Source: Chromohalobacter sp. 296-RDG (GTDB taxonomy: Bacteria; Pseudomonadota; Gammaproteobacteria; Pseudomonadales; Halomonadaceae). Taken from it: a stretch of DNA of 64,000 nucleotides. The stretch lies in the NCBI RefSeq assembly GCF_029889885.1, contig NZ_JARANY010000001.1, positions 186,001 through 250,000 of the forward strand, given 5' to 3'. Below are positions 37,085 through 44,225 of the stretch, piece after piece (the stretch's first letter is position 1; every line of letters starts with the position of its first letter). The notes under the pieces are model-generated. The model was not told where the DNA came from. It did not search any database and was given only the letters and a program-made list of their open reading frames with translations. The position numbers and the translations under genes were made by a program.

Positions 37085-37573
37085 CTAGTCGTTGTCTCGT
37101 TCGGCCAGCGACCACCCATCGGAGGTGCGTGATGGCGTTGTCGAGGCGTTCAGGGCGGCGGTCTTTTCGCGTATCGCAGCGACGTCCTCGTGGCTGACGA
37201 AGCGCAACTTGCCGTCGTTGCGCTGGGGCTGAGAAATCAAAGGCCCCTGAAAGCGCCAGCAACGCTCGGGGACCCAGGAGACGTAATAACGTCGACCGTC
37301 GTACTCGGCTTCGCGCTCATTGATCAGACGTAATTCGTCGCGTAGCGGTAATCGTGCGAAGAGATCGGAGTGCAAGACCTCATGGTGCTCACCGATGCGC
37401 ACCGGCCCCACGAATGTGCCGCGGGCCAATGTGCATCGGCGACGCGACATCCGCTCCGTGCCCCCTGCCATCCCCTTGCCGCAAAGGTGCAAGGTCGTGT
37501 CGTCGAATTGTTTGATGACCCAGATGGCAATACCGTGTTGGCGGGATAGGCGGTCTTGCAACCACTCGAGCAT
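37085..37573 (-). CDS. Hypothetical protein (162 residues)
   Basis: I do not recognise this family. The ATG at 37573 has a strong AAGGAG 7 bases upstream, so translation is likely. The product is soluble with no signal peptide or membrane segment. It is moderately basic in the first half, with three Cys residues (HLCGKGM, RRRCTLARGTF, ERCWRF) and a Trp- and Tyr-containing core (YDGRRYYVSWVPERCWRFQGP) that looks like a beta-rich small domain. The C-terminal 35 residues are polar and probably disordered. It lies between asparaginase and the CBS protein on the same strand, but the neighbours suggest no role. Confidence 0.7.
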   Translation of the reverse strand: MLEWLQDRLSRQHGIAIWVIKQFDDTTLHLCGKGMAGGTERMSRRRCTLARGTFVGPVRIGEHHEVLHSDLFARLPLRDELRLINEREAEYDGRRYYVSWVPERCWRFQGPLISQPQRNDGKLRFVSHEDVAAIREKTAALNASTTPSRTSDGWSLAERDND

Positions 37574-37643
37574 GCAAAACTCCTTCGGCCGTCGATAAGC
37601 GCCGCCGGGCTCGGGGGTGGCCCCGACCCCGGTGAGGCGTGTA

Positions 37644-38258
37644 TTACAGGTCGTGCCCGAGAATGACTTGGCAGATGGCGGCGAAGCTGCGCGCTTCCGG
37701 TGGGTGATCGAGGTCGATTCCCAACGACCGGCTTATATCGGAGGCCGAAACCAAACCGCGAATGATCGGGGCCTGCTCCCCGGGTGCAGTAATCAACAAG
37801 TGTTGGTCGCCGGATGCCTTGAGCGTTTCCACGAGCTCGCCGACTCGAGCGGCTTCCAACTGAGCTAGCGGCAGTGAGTGCAACTGCGCGCGTGGCGTCT
37901 GGATCATATCCACGGTGACTTCCTCGCGCGGCACATCATGTTTCTGCATGGCGATGGTGATCTTGCGTCCTCCGACTAGCTCGCGAGCGTTGATGACACC
38001 GGTGAATCGCCCGTCTGGCCCCATGACCATGAGCAAGCGAACGCCTGCCTGTTTCATGGTGTTGAGGGCCTGCGAGATGGTGTTGGAGGTGAGGATGGTC
38101 TGGGCACGCTGCGTGCTGAAATCGGTCAAGAGTCGCGCCGCTGGGCTTTCCAGCGTCAGCTTGTGACGTGTGGCGCGTGGTTGAGCGATGCCGGTGACGC
38201 CGTCCAGCTCCGATAGGGTCAGCGTGGAATAGAGGCTCGGTGAAGGAGATGTCGTCAT
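37644..38258 (-). CDS. CBS-domain pair protein
   Basis: Protein of 204 residues with two CBS modules that usually bind adenine nucleotides. The first, about residues 55-110, contains TISQALNTMKQAGVRLLMVMGPDGRFTGVINARELVG-type sequence, the standard CBS strand-helix order. The second, about 120-190, has QLEAARVGELVETLKASG and ends with IIRGLVSASDISRSLG. The first 45 residues are polar and Ser/Thr-rich. There is no fused enzyme domain, so it probably works as an adenylate-sensing subunit or has an unknown target. A long inverted repeat separates it from the gene upstream. Confidence 0.85.
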   Translation of the reverse strand: MTTSPSPSLYSTLTLSELDGVTGIAQPRATRHKLTLESPAARLLTDFSTQRAQTILTSNTISQALNTMKQAGVRLLMVMGPDGRFTGVINARELVGGRKITIAMQKHDVPREEVTVDMIQTPRAQLHSLPLAQLEAARVGELVETLKASGDQHLLITAPGEQAPIIRGLVSASDISRSLGIDLDHPPEARSFAAICQVILGHDL

Positions 38259-38282
38259 GATGGATTTGCCCCATTAGCTGAG

Positions 38283-38322
38283 CCGCCAAGCCGCGTCTAA
38301 ACCGTTGGACGAGGCTTGGCGG
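38283..38322. repeat. Long inverted repeat between two minus-strand genes
   Basis: CCGCCAAGCC (38283-38292) pairs perfectly with GGCTTGGCGG (38313-38322), and after one mismatch CGTC pairs with GACG, leaving a 10-base loop. No T run follows on either strand. It may be a transcript-end or processing hairpin, or an operator for the CBS gene. Confidence 0.7.
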
Positions 38323-38329
38323 GCAGGAT

Positions 38330-38830
38330 TTACATGTGCTGGCGAAGATCGCCACGGACACTGTCGAGAAAAGTAATGAAATGGATGTCGCGATCGTCAT
38401 CCTGACGGTCGATGCGGCACCCCATTTGCATGGTGCGTTTGACGAGAATTTCGTCGTAAATATCCAGTGTGACCTTGAGCGCTGGCTTGTCGCCAGGCGT
38501 GAGGCTGCCGTCTTCGAGTGTGAAGCTTTCAAGCAGCGTGCCGCGTACACGCGTAATACCGCCTTCGGCAAGAACGCGGCGTACAAAGAGCCAGCCTTCG
38601 CATGCCAGCGAGTCTTCATGAGCGCGCTGACGCAAAAATAGCGTACGGTAACAAGCGCCCTCGGCGGCACCTTTTTCCGCCATGCTGCGGTAGCCTTCGG
38701 CGACACGCGACGCCATGGCGCCTGACTCGGCCAGTTTACGCACGGCAGCGTCATGTTCGCGATGGAGCTGGTCTTGACGTTGAAAGCGTTGCCAGCGTGC
38801 GTAGTCGGCGAAAAGCGATGTCGAGTCCAT
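38330..38830 (-). CDS. Hypothetical protein (166 residues)
   Basis: Unrecognised soluble protein. The N-terminal half (about residues 1-75) is helical and charged (SLFADYARWQRFQRQDQLHREHD and following), and the C-terminal half looks like a small beta domain (RVRGTLLESFTLEDGSL, LKVTLDIYDEILVKR, DIHFITFLDSVRGD). AGGAG precedes the ATG at 38830 by about 11 bases. It is divergent from fliD, and the sigma-28-like promoter in the gap points away from it. A PilZ-like fold was considered for the C-terminal half, but the RxxxR and DxSxxG motifs are not convincing. No function is proposed. Confidence 0.7.
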   Translation of the reverse strand: MDSTSLFADYARWQRFQRQDQLHREHDAAVRKLAESGAMASRVAEGYRSMAEKGAAEGACYRTLFLRQRAHEDSLACEGWLFVRRVLAEGGITRVRGTLLESFTLEDGSLTPGDKPALKVTLDIYDEILVKRTMQMGCRIDRQDDDRDIHFITFLDSVRGDLRQHM

Positions 38831-38963
38831 CGTGGCTGTGGCTCCTGAGGTCGATTCGAGTTACCTATCATCGCGCATCGAGGCGTGATATTGCCAGCGT
38901 CGACGCTCGGGGCGGGACGCGTTGCTCTGCCTCGAGCCGTCAGAAATGATCACGCGCAAGGGC

Positions 38964-38990
38964 TAAAGTTTACGCACCTGGGGCCGATGT
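38964..38990 (+). promoter_or_regulatory. Sigma-28 (FliA) promoter of fliD
   Basis: TAAAGTTT at 38964-38971, an 11-base spacer and GCCGATGT at 38983-38990. This fits the flagellar consensus TAAAGTTT-N11-GCCGATAA at 14 of 16 positions with exact spacing. It lies about 90 bases before fliD. Confidence 0.9.
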
Positions 38991-39079
38991 ATGAATAGAG
39001 CTCGTAAAGTTAGTCTTTTCGGCGCTAGCGTCGGCGAGCCTCATGGTAAAAAGATCAACCTACTCGCTGAGGGCATGTC

Positions 39080-40462
39080 ATGCCTACGATTACTTCCCTG
39101 GGTGTCGGTTCGGGTCTGGATTTGAGTGGCTTGCTGGACGATTTGAAAAAAGCCGAGAGCGCGAAGCTAGAACCGATTACCGAACAGAAGAAAAACTACG
39201 AAGCCAAGCTGTCAGCCTTTGGGCGCCTGGAAAGTGCGCTGGACTCGCTGCGCGAGTCGGCAACGGCGCTCAGTGATCCCGAGACCTTCCAGGCGCTGAG
39301 CAGCAAGATGCAGGGCGATGCCGTCAGCGTATCGACCGACAACACGGCCGTCCCGGGGCGTTATCAGATCGAGGTTAGCGCCTTGGCCCGGTCGCAGACG
39401 CTTGCTTCCGAGGGTTTCGAAAAAGAAGCCGAGCTCGACACCGGCGAGCTTTCTTTCAACGTTGGCGACGAGGCGTTTGCCATTACCCTCGACGATGGCA
39501 ACAACACCTTGGAAGGCTTGCGGGACGCGATCAATGCGAAGGATGCCGGCATCAGTGCCTCGATCATCAATGATGGCAGCGATAAACCCCAGCGCCTGGT
39601 ACTGACCGCCACCGAGACGGGTGAAGTGAACCAAATCGCGATTTCTTCCGAGGATGCGGCGTTACAGGCGGCTTTCGGCTTTGATGCGGCGGATCCCGAT
39701 GCCAGCGACATGCGTCAAACGGTGGCCGCGCAGGATGCACGGTTGAGCGTGAATGGTATCGCCATCACCAGTGCCTCCAATCATGTCGAAGGGGCGTTAC
39801 AAGGGGGGACGTTCGACTTGCAGGCGACCAATGAGGGAGAGTCGGATGCGCTGACGCTCAGCCGCGACGATGGCGCGGTCAAGGATTCTCTCGATGATTT
39901 CGTCAAAGCCTACAATTCGCTGCAAGAGCGCATGTCGAGCCTGACGTCGTTCGATGCCGAGTCCGGAGCGGCGGGAGAGCTGCTTGGCAATTCCACGCTG
40001 CGAGGCGTTGAGTCGCAACTGCGCAATGCCATGGGGCATGTTGGGGACGGTGAATTTGCGTTGTTGTCCAACATGGGGATTTCCCTGGCACTCGATGGCA
40101 CGCTCGAGGTTGACGATGAGGCCCTGGACGAAGCGATCGACGGCAATCTCGACAGTGTCAGCGCGTTTTTCGTCGGTGATGTCGACGATGAAGAACGTGA
40201 CGGGTTCGCCGCCAGCCTGGACACGGTGTTGGGCAACCTGCTCGATGATGGCGGAACACTGGGTACGGCCACCAGCGGTATCGATACCTCTATCGAGCGC
40301 CTGGGTGAACGTTATACCAGCATGCAGGACTCCATCGATGCGACGGTGGCGCGCTACCGCACGCAATTCGCCGAACTGGATTCGCTGGTGTCGCAAATGA
40401 ACTCGACGAGTTCTTATCTGACCCAGCAATTCGACAGCTTGAACGCACAAATGAATCAGTAG
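39080..40462 (+). CDS. fliD: Flagellar hook-associated protein 2 (filament cap)
   Basis: Forms the pentameric cap at the filament tip under which flagellin subunits assemble. The 460-residue secreted protein starts PTITSLGVGSGLDLSGLLDDL, the typical FliD opening, with N- and C-terminal coiled-coil regions (about 20-65 and 400-460, ending TSSYLTQQFDSLNAQMNQ) that line the growing filament. The central region (about 80-390) is the exposed and variable part. It has no Sec signal, as expected for flagellar type III export. It is preceded by a sigma-28 promoter and followed closely by fliS. Confidence 0.95.
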   Translation: MPTITSLGVGSGLDLSGLLDDLKKAESAKLEPITEQKKNYEAKLSAFGRLESALDSLRESATALSDPETFQALSSKMQGDAVSVSTDNTAVPGRYQIEVSALARSQTLASEGFEKEAELDTGELSFNVGDEAFAITLDDGNNTLEGLRDAINAKDAGISASIINDGSDKPQRLVLTATETGEVNQIAISSEDAALQAAFGFDAADPDASDMRQTVAAQDARLSVNGIAITSASNHVEGALQGGTFDLQATNEGESDALTLSRDDGAVKDSLDDFVKAYNSLQERMSSLTSFDAESGAAGELLGNSTLRGVESQLRNAMGHVGDGEFALLSNMGISLALDGTLEVDDEALDEAIDGNLDSVSAFFVGDVDDEERDGFAASLDTVLGNLLDDGGTLGTATSGIDTSIERLGERYTSMQDSIDATVARYRTQFAELDSLVSQMNSTSSYLTQQFDSLNAQMNQ

Positions 40463-40472
40463 GGGAACTATC

Positions 40473-40871
40473 ATGAATATGATGCGAGGTGCCCAGGCCT
40501 ATGCCCGTGTCGGCGTTGAATCCGGGGTGATGTCGGCCAGCCCCCATCAGTTGATCGTGATGCTTTTCGACGGCGCGCAAGCCTCCATCCGGGCTGCCAA
40601 AATGCACATGGAGGATGGCAATATCTCCGCCAAGGGGCAGGCAATTTCCAAGGCCTTGAATATTGTCAATAATGGGTTGGCGGCGGCGCTCGATCATGAG
40701 CGCGGCGGTGAACTGTCGGAGCGCTTGGGAAGTTTGTATGACTATATCGCGCGGTTGTTGCTGAGAGCCAACTTGCGCAACGATCAAGTCGCGCTCGACG
40801 AGGCCGCGCATCTGCTGGAAGATATCGGTTCGGCCTGGCGCGAAATCGCCCCGCAAGTGGATGGATCATGA
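40473..40871 (+). CDS. fliS: Flagellar secretion chaperone FliS
   Basis: Binds the C-terminus of flagellin in the cytosol to prevent premature assembly. The 132-residue, all-helical protein starts MMRGAQAYARVGVESGV and contains the conserved SPHQLIVMLFDGA segment followed by ISKALNIVNNGLAAAL and LYDYIARLLLRANLRND. It lies 10 bases after fliD and overlaps the probable fliT start region, in the order fliD-fliS-fliT found in most gammaproteobacteria. Confidence 0.95.
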   Translation: MNMMRGAQAYARVGVESGVMSASPHQLIVMLFDGAQASIRAAKMHMEDGNISAKGQAISKALNIVNNGLAAALDHERGGELSERLGSLYDYIARLLLRANLRNDQVALDEAAHLLEDIGSAWREIAPQVDGS

Positions 40872-40872
40872 C

Positions 40873-41256
40873 ATGAGCAATGCGTCGGAGCGTCTGGACA
40901 TCTATGAGAATATGCTCGAGCGTTCCCGGGCGATGCTCGAAAGTGCACGTCACCAGGAGTGGGACGCGTTGATTCAACAGCGTGCCCGCCATGTGGCCGA
41001 TGTCGAGACATTGCGGCGCGCACCTCAAGGTGAACGACTCAATGCGCAAGAGCGCCAGTACTGCGCGCGCATGATCGAGGAAATTCTCGAGCATGATCGC
41101 GTCATTCGAGATCAGCTCGATGCCCGCTGTGAGGAGCTCACGCAATTGATCGGCAACTCTCGGCGCCAGCAAGCGCTGGTGCGTGCCTATAATCAAGGGC
41201 AGGGCACGCTGTCGCAACGCACACGCTCCTCTCGGGGCACTGAAGGGCGCACGTGA
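40873..41256 (+). CDS. fliT: FliT-like flagellar chaperone
   Basis: Small helical protein of 127 residues right behind fliS, in the usual place of FliT, the export chaperone of FliD and, in enterics, an antagonist of FlhDC. The sequence is weakly conserved: a helical hairpin (ENMLERSRAMLESARHQEW, then RMIEEILEHDRVIRDQLDARCEEL) and a basic, polar tail. The start could be ATG 40861 or 40873; the latter lies just after the fliS stop and is preferred. Its stop overlaps the GTG of the next gene. Identity rests mainly on position, size and helical pattern. Confidence 0.7.
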   Translation: MSNASERLDIYENMLERSRAMLESARHQEWDALIQQRARHVADVETLRRAPQGERLNAQERQYCARMIEEILEHDRVIRDQLDARCEELTQLIGNSRRQQALVRAYNQGQGTLSQRTRSSRGTEGRT

Positions 41257-42473
41257 GTGGCATAACGCCCATTATCGACACATTGCTCCATCAGGTGCTG
41301 GGGCAACGTATCGATGCGCCTCGAACGACTGACCTGCCTGCGCCGGTCAAGCCAGTGCTCTCCGGGAATGCCATCGAATCATTGACCCGTGAAGGCGGCG
41401 GGCTTCAGCAGCGCGGCTCCTCACAAGCCGAGTTCACCCCGGCACGTGCCTCGGCGCTTCTCGAAGCGGGCGTGCCTTCAGGCAAGTCGGAGGAGCACTC
41501 GGCGGCGACGCCCAGTTCATCCACGACGCATTTCAGTACCGCCGCGCGCACCATTGCTGATGTGCTGGCGCGTTTTCCCGCGCCGCCTTCGTCGATTACC
41601 TCTCCGCAGCCGTTGCTCCAGGAGGGAGAGGCGTCGCCGAGGCTTCTAGCATCTCAATTGCAGCAAAATATTCAACACAGTGGCGTGTTCTACGAGTCGC
41701 ACCTGGCGCGTTGGCTGAAGGGAGAATGGTCGACGGCCGCGTTGGCGCGCGAACCGCAGATGGCGTTGGCACCGCGAATGCCGGTGGCAACCGGACTTGC
41801 TACGACCGAAACGCCTCATGCGGCGCGTATGACAGACACGGGGCCGCCCACTTCACGCGCGACCATGGCCGAGATGGCATCACCGGCCACGTTGACTTCC
41901 TTACGCCCCGCGACCACGGCCAATCATTTCGCCGAGGCGCCTTTGCTCGCTCAGCAAGGTGATTCTCCGGAGTTGCTCGCGGTGCGGGGAGATATGTCAA
42001 CGAGCGGACAGCATCATACGCTGGCGAGTTCAGCCTTGCAGCAAATCGGCACGGATCAAAACGATACCTTGCAGTCTGTCGTCCGCCACCAATTGGAGAT
42101 GTTGGTGACGCCGTCGTTGCGTTGGGAAGGCATGCTGTGGCCGGGCGTCATGCTAGCCATGACACTGCAGCAATGGTCGGAGGGCGATGGCCAGGATGCT
42201 GACGGTCAGGCGCAATCGCAGGGGCATGATAAATCACCCTGGCATAGTGAGATGAATATCTCCTTACCGAATCTCGGTGACGTACATATCGCCATGACGT
42301 TACGTGCCGAGCGGGCTTCGTTGTCGATCTCGGCGCCTGAGGGGGAGGGCCTGGAGCGCCTTTCGGAACAGGTGTCGGCTTTGCATGAGCGCCTTGATGC
42401 CTTGGGAGTGCAAGCCGTGATCGACGTGCACCGTATGCCTGACAACGACGCAAGTGAGGAACGCCATGAGTGA
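41253..42473 (+). CDS. fliK: FliK-like flagellar hook-length control protein
   Basis: Protein of 406 residues with the layout of FliK: a long low-complexity region rich in Ala, Pro, Ser and Thr (about residues 30-310) and a compact C-terminal domain (about 315-395, with NISLPNLGDVHIAMTLRAE and ALHERLDALGVQAVIDVHR) that would contact FlhB to switch export specificity once the hook is long enough. GTG 41253 overlaps the fliT stop. The N-terminal ruler region is not conserved by sequence, so the call relies on the C-terminal domain, composition and location. Confidence 0.72.
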   Translation: MSGITPIIDTLLHQVLGQRIDAPRTTDLPAPVKPVLSGNAIESLTREGGGLQQRGSSQAEFTPARASALLEAGVPSGKSEEHSAATPSSSTTHFSTAARTIADVLARFPAPPSSITSPQPLLQEGEASPRLLASQLQQNIQHSGVFYESHLARWLKGEWSTAALAREPQMALAPRMPVATGLATTETPHAARMTDTGPPTSRATMAEMASPATLTSLRPATTANHFAEAPLLAQQGDSPELLAVRGDMSTSGQHHTLASSALQQIGTDQNDTLQSVVRHQLEMLVTPSLRWEGMLWPGVMLAMTLQQWSEGDGQDADGQAQSQGHDKSPWHSEMNISLPNLGDVHIAMTLRAERASLSISAPEGEGLERLSEQVSALHERLDALGVQAVIDVHRMPDNDASEERHE

Positions 42474-42774
42474 CACGCCTGACGAAAGGCGACGTGCCGT
42501 TGCGTTGGCTTATCAAGATCCCTCAGCGGCGCCTGTAGTGGTCGCCAAGGGATACGGTGACCTGGCGGAACGCATCGTCTCGACAGCCCAGAACGAAGGC
42601 ATCTTCGTGCATGATGCCCCCGAGCTGGTGGCACTTTTGATGCAGGTCGATCTGGATTCTCAAATCCCTCCCACCCTGTATCAAGTCATTGCCGAGCTTT
42701 TGGCCTGGGTCTATGACCTGGAGCATGAAGAGGCGACCTCGAATATCGACTCGGGAACGTCCGCACGTCGCTGA
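42466..42774 (+). CDS. FlhB C-terminal-domain homologue (FhlB-type)
   Basis: 102-residue cytosolic protein resembling only the C-terminal cytoplasmic domain of FlhB: AVALAYQDPSAAPVVVAKGYGDLAERIVSTA matches the FlhB segment after its NPTH cleavage site, and VALLMQVDLDSQIPPTLYQVIAELLAWVY matches the end of FlhB. It has no membrane helices and no NPTH. The full-length flhB lies at 56339 in this window. Such proteins sit behind fliK in several motile gammaproteobacteria and can replace the cleaved FlhB domain in some. The ATG lies inside the end of fliK, so translation is coupled. A weak terminator follows. Confidence 0.83.
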   Translation: MSDTPDERRRAVALAYQDPSAAPVVVAKGYGDLAERIVSTAQNEGIFVHDAPELVALLMQVDLDSQIPPTLYQVIAELLAWVYDLEHEEATSNIDSGTSARR

Positions 42775-42785
42775 ATTGCGACGAA

Positions 42786-42817
42786 GGGGTGCGGTTTATT
42801 GACGCACCCCGTTCTTA
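42786..42817 (+). terminator. Weak terminator after the fliDSTK operon
   Basis: Perfect 8-base-pair stem GGGGTGCG/CGCACCCC (42786-42793 with 42803-42810) with a 9-base loop, followed by GTTCTTA rather than a clean T run. Confidence 0.55.
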
Positions 42818-43115
42818 TAGCTTGCTTATAATTGACCTGATGTGGCGGCCCTCGAGCCGTCGGCAACGCTTGCTGCTAGCGTGTTACCGCCTTGTGCACC
42901 ATGGCCGATTTCGTACTTACGAGTGAGCCACATCGCTCCTCTTTTGTAAGGAATTGTTGGTTTCAATGTAGGAGATGTTGAATCTTTTCATAAAAACGTC
43001 TCAAAATGATGCGACGGTAAGAATCGAGTCAGCCGAAAAAGCAAAAAAACTGGCTCATCGGAGAGAGGTCGTAGAAACCTCCTTCGCCACAATAACGTCG
43101 TACGCAGGGAATTAT
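42818..43115 (+). promoter_or_regulatory. flhDC leader and control region
   Basis: Together with the terminator, this gap of about 340 bases separates the filament operon from flhDC. It is richer in A and T than its neighbours, especially 42930-43060 (A and T runs such as AAAAAAACTGG). A TATAAT occurs at 42827-42832 but has no -35 partner at a normal distance. The flhD reading frame is open upstream to 42975, but the real start is expected at 43116. A long AT-rich leader is in line with flhDC being a hub for several regulators; no specific operator could be assigned. Confidence 0.45.
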
Positions 43116-43445
43116 ATGGAAACCGATAGCCTTCTGGATGATATTCAAGATATCAACCTGTCCTACCTGCTGCTTACGCAGCGCATGATCAGCGAAGATC
43201 GCACCACTGCGCTCTTTCGTCTCAAGATGGATGACGAAATGGCGGATCTCATCGCTTCCTTGTCGATCAAGCAACTGACACAACTCGCGCGAACGAATCA
43301 ACTGCTCTGCCGACTCTGCTATGACGAGCCGGAGCAACTGCGAAAGCTGACCCACAATCAGCGGGAGCAGGGGTTGGGGCAGACGCATGCTGCCCTGTTG
43401 ATGGCGAGCGCACGTAACGAGTGCTCGTCCGTCTCTTCGAACTGA
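43116..43445 (+). CDS. flhD: Flagellar master regulator subunit FlhD
   Basis: Forms the FlhD4C2 complex that activates class II flagellar promoters with sigma-70. The 109-residue core matches the enterobacterial protein: [21 protein letters not shown]-like [19 protein letters not shown], and [17 protein letters not shown] placed the start at ATG 43116, which has AGGGA about 6 bases upstream and gives the usual length. The frame is open for 47 more codons to an ATG at 42975, whose purine stretch is too close to serve as a ribosome-binding site. flhC follows 11 bases after the stop. Confidence 0.93.
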   Translation: METDSLLDDIQDINLSYLLLTQRMISEDRTTALFRLKMDDEMADLIASLSIKQLTQLARTNQLLCRLCYDEPEQLRKLTHNQREQGLGQTHAALLMASARNECSSVSSN

Positions 43446-43456
43446 GGAGTAGCGTC

Positions 43457-44068
43457 GTGAGTGAGAAAAGTCTAGTGGGCGAGATGCTGCAGGTGCAGCT
43501 CGCCATCGAGTTGATCGATCTGGGGGCGCGTCTGCAGGTACTCGAGACCGAGACAGATTTGAGTCGTGGGCGCTTGATCAAGCTTTACAAGGAAGTGCGC
43601 GGCATGTCGCCCCCCAAGGGCATGCTGCCGTTTTCGACCGACTGGTTCATTACCTGGATGCCGAACATCCATTCTTCGTTGTTTTATAATATTTACAGGA
43701 GTCTGCTCGAGGACGGCGGTTGCGAGCGAATGTCGGCTTTCGTCAAGGCCTTCAGGCTGTATCTAGAGCAGGTCAGCCTCGAAGCAGGGGAGCCAGTGCT
43801 GGGATTGACGCGCGCCTGGACGCTCATTCGCTTCTTTGAAAGCGGCATGATGCAACTCTCGCCTTGCACCCGTTGCGGTGGTCATTTCGTCGCCCACGCG
43901 TACAGTCCCGATCACGACTTCGTGTGTGGTATTTGTCAGCCACCTTCGCGTGCCGGCAAGACACGCAAGAAGCGTCAGGCCGAAGAGCGGGTGACAACAC
44001 CGCGTCATCAGTCTGCGCCGGCTTCTGAGTCGGATGGGATGACGGCGCGACGCCTCGTCGCTAGATAG
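43457..44068 (+). CDS. flhC: Flagellar master regulator subunit FlhC
   Basis: DNA-binding partner of FlhD. The 203-residue protein closely follows E. coli Flh[55 protein letters not shown], and the zinc site made by CTRCGGHF and [10 protein letters not shown] (four Cys). The start is GTG 43457 with GAGGAG about 8 bases upstream. The C-terminal 35 residues are basic and disordered. A hairpin with a T run downstream probably ends the flhDC transcript. Confidence 0.95.
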   Translation: MSEKSLVGEMLQVQLAIELIDLGARLQVLETETDLSRGRLIKLYKEVRGMSPPKGMLPFSTDWFITWMPNIHSSLFYNIYRSLLEDGGCERMSAFVKAFRLYLEQVSLEAGEPVLGLTRAWTLIRFFESGMMQLSPCTRCGGHFVAHAYSPDHDFVCGICQPPSRAGKTRKKRQAEERVTTPRHQSAPASESDGMTARRLVAR

Positions 44069-44131
44069 GCGTTCGCGTATCTAGTGTCGTCGCGATCGCA
44101 GGGGGGACGACCGATACCGGAAAGCGACACG

Positions 44132-44150
44132 ACGCATTTCTGCGTTTTTT
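44132..44150 (+). terminator. Small terminator after flhC
   Basis: ACGCA-TTTC-TGCGT (44132-44136 with 44141-44145) followed by TTTTT. The hairpin lies inside the loop of a larger 10-base-pair inverted repeat, 44122-44131 with 44160-44169. Confidence 0.65.
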
Positions 44151-44153
44151 CAT

Positions 44154-44180
44154 TCAAGGCGTGTCGCTTCCTGCCGATAG
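44154..44180 (+). promoter_or_regulatory. Probable sigma-28 promoter of motA
   Basis: GCCGATAG at 44173-44180 matches the flagellar -10 GCCGATAA at 7 of 8 positions. TCAAGGCG, exactly 11 bases upstream, is a partial match to TAAAGTTT. It lies 45 bases before the motA GTG, as for the sigma-28 mot promoter of E. coli. Confidence 0.65.
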
Positions 44181-44225
44181 AGATATCAACGGGCCAGTTA
44201 TGCATGCCGCTAGGAGCGTTCTGCT

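Noticed and set aside
38330-38830. PilZ (c-di-GMP-binding) domain in the gene next to fliD
   Set aside because: Location near motility genes made this attractive, but the RxxxR and D/NxSxxG motifs are not properly present.
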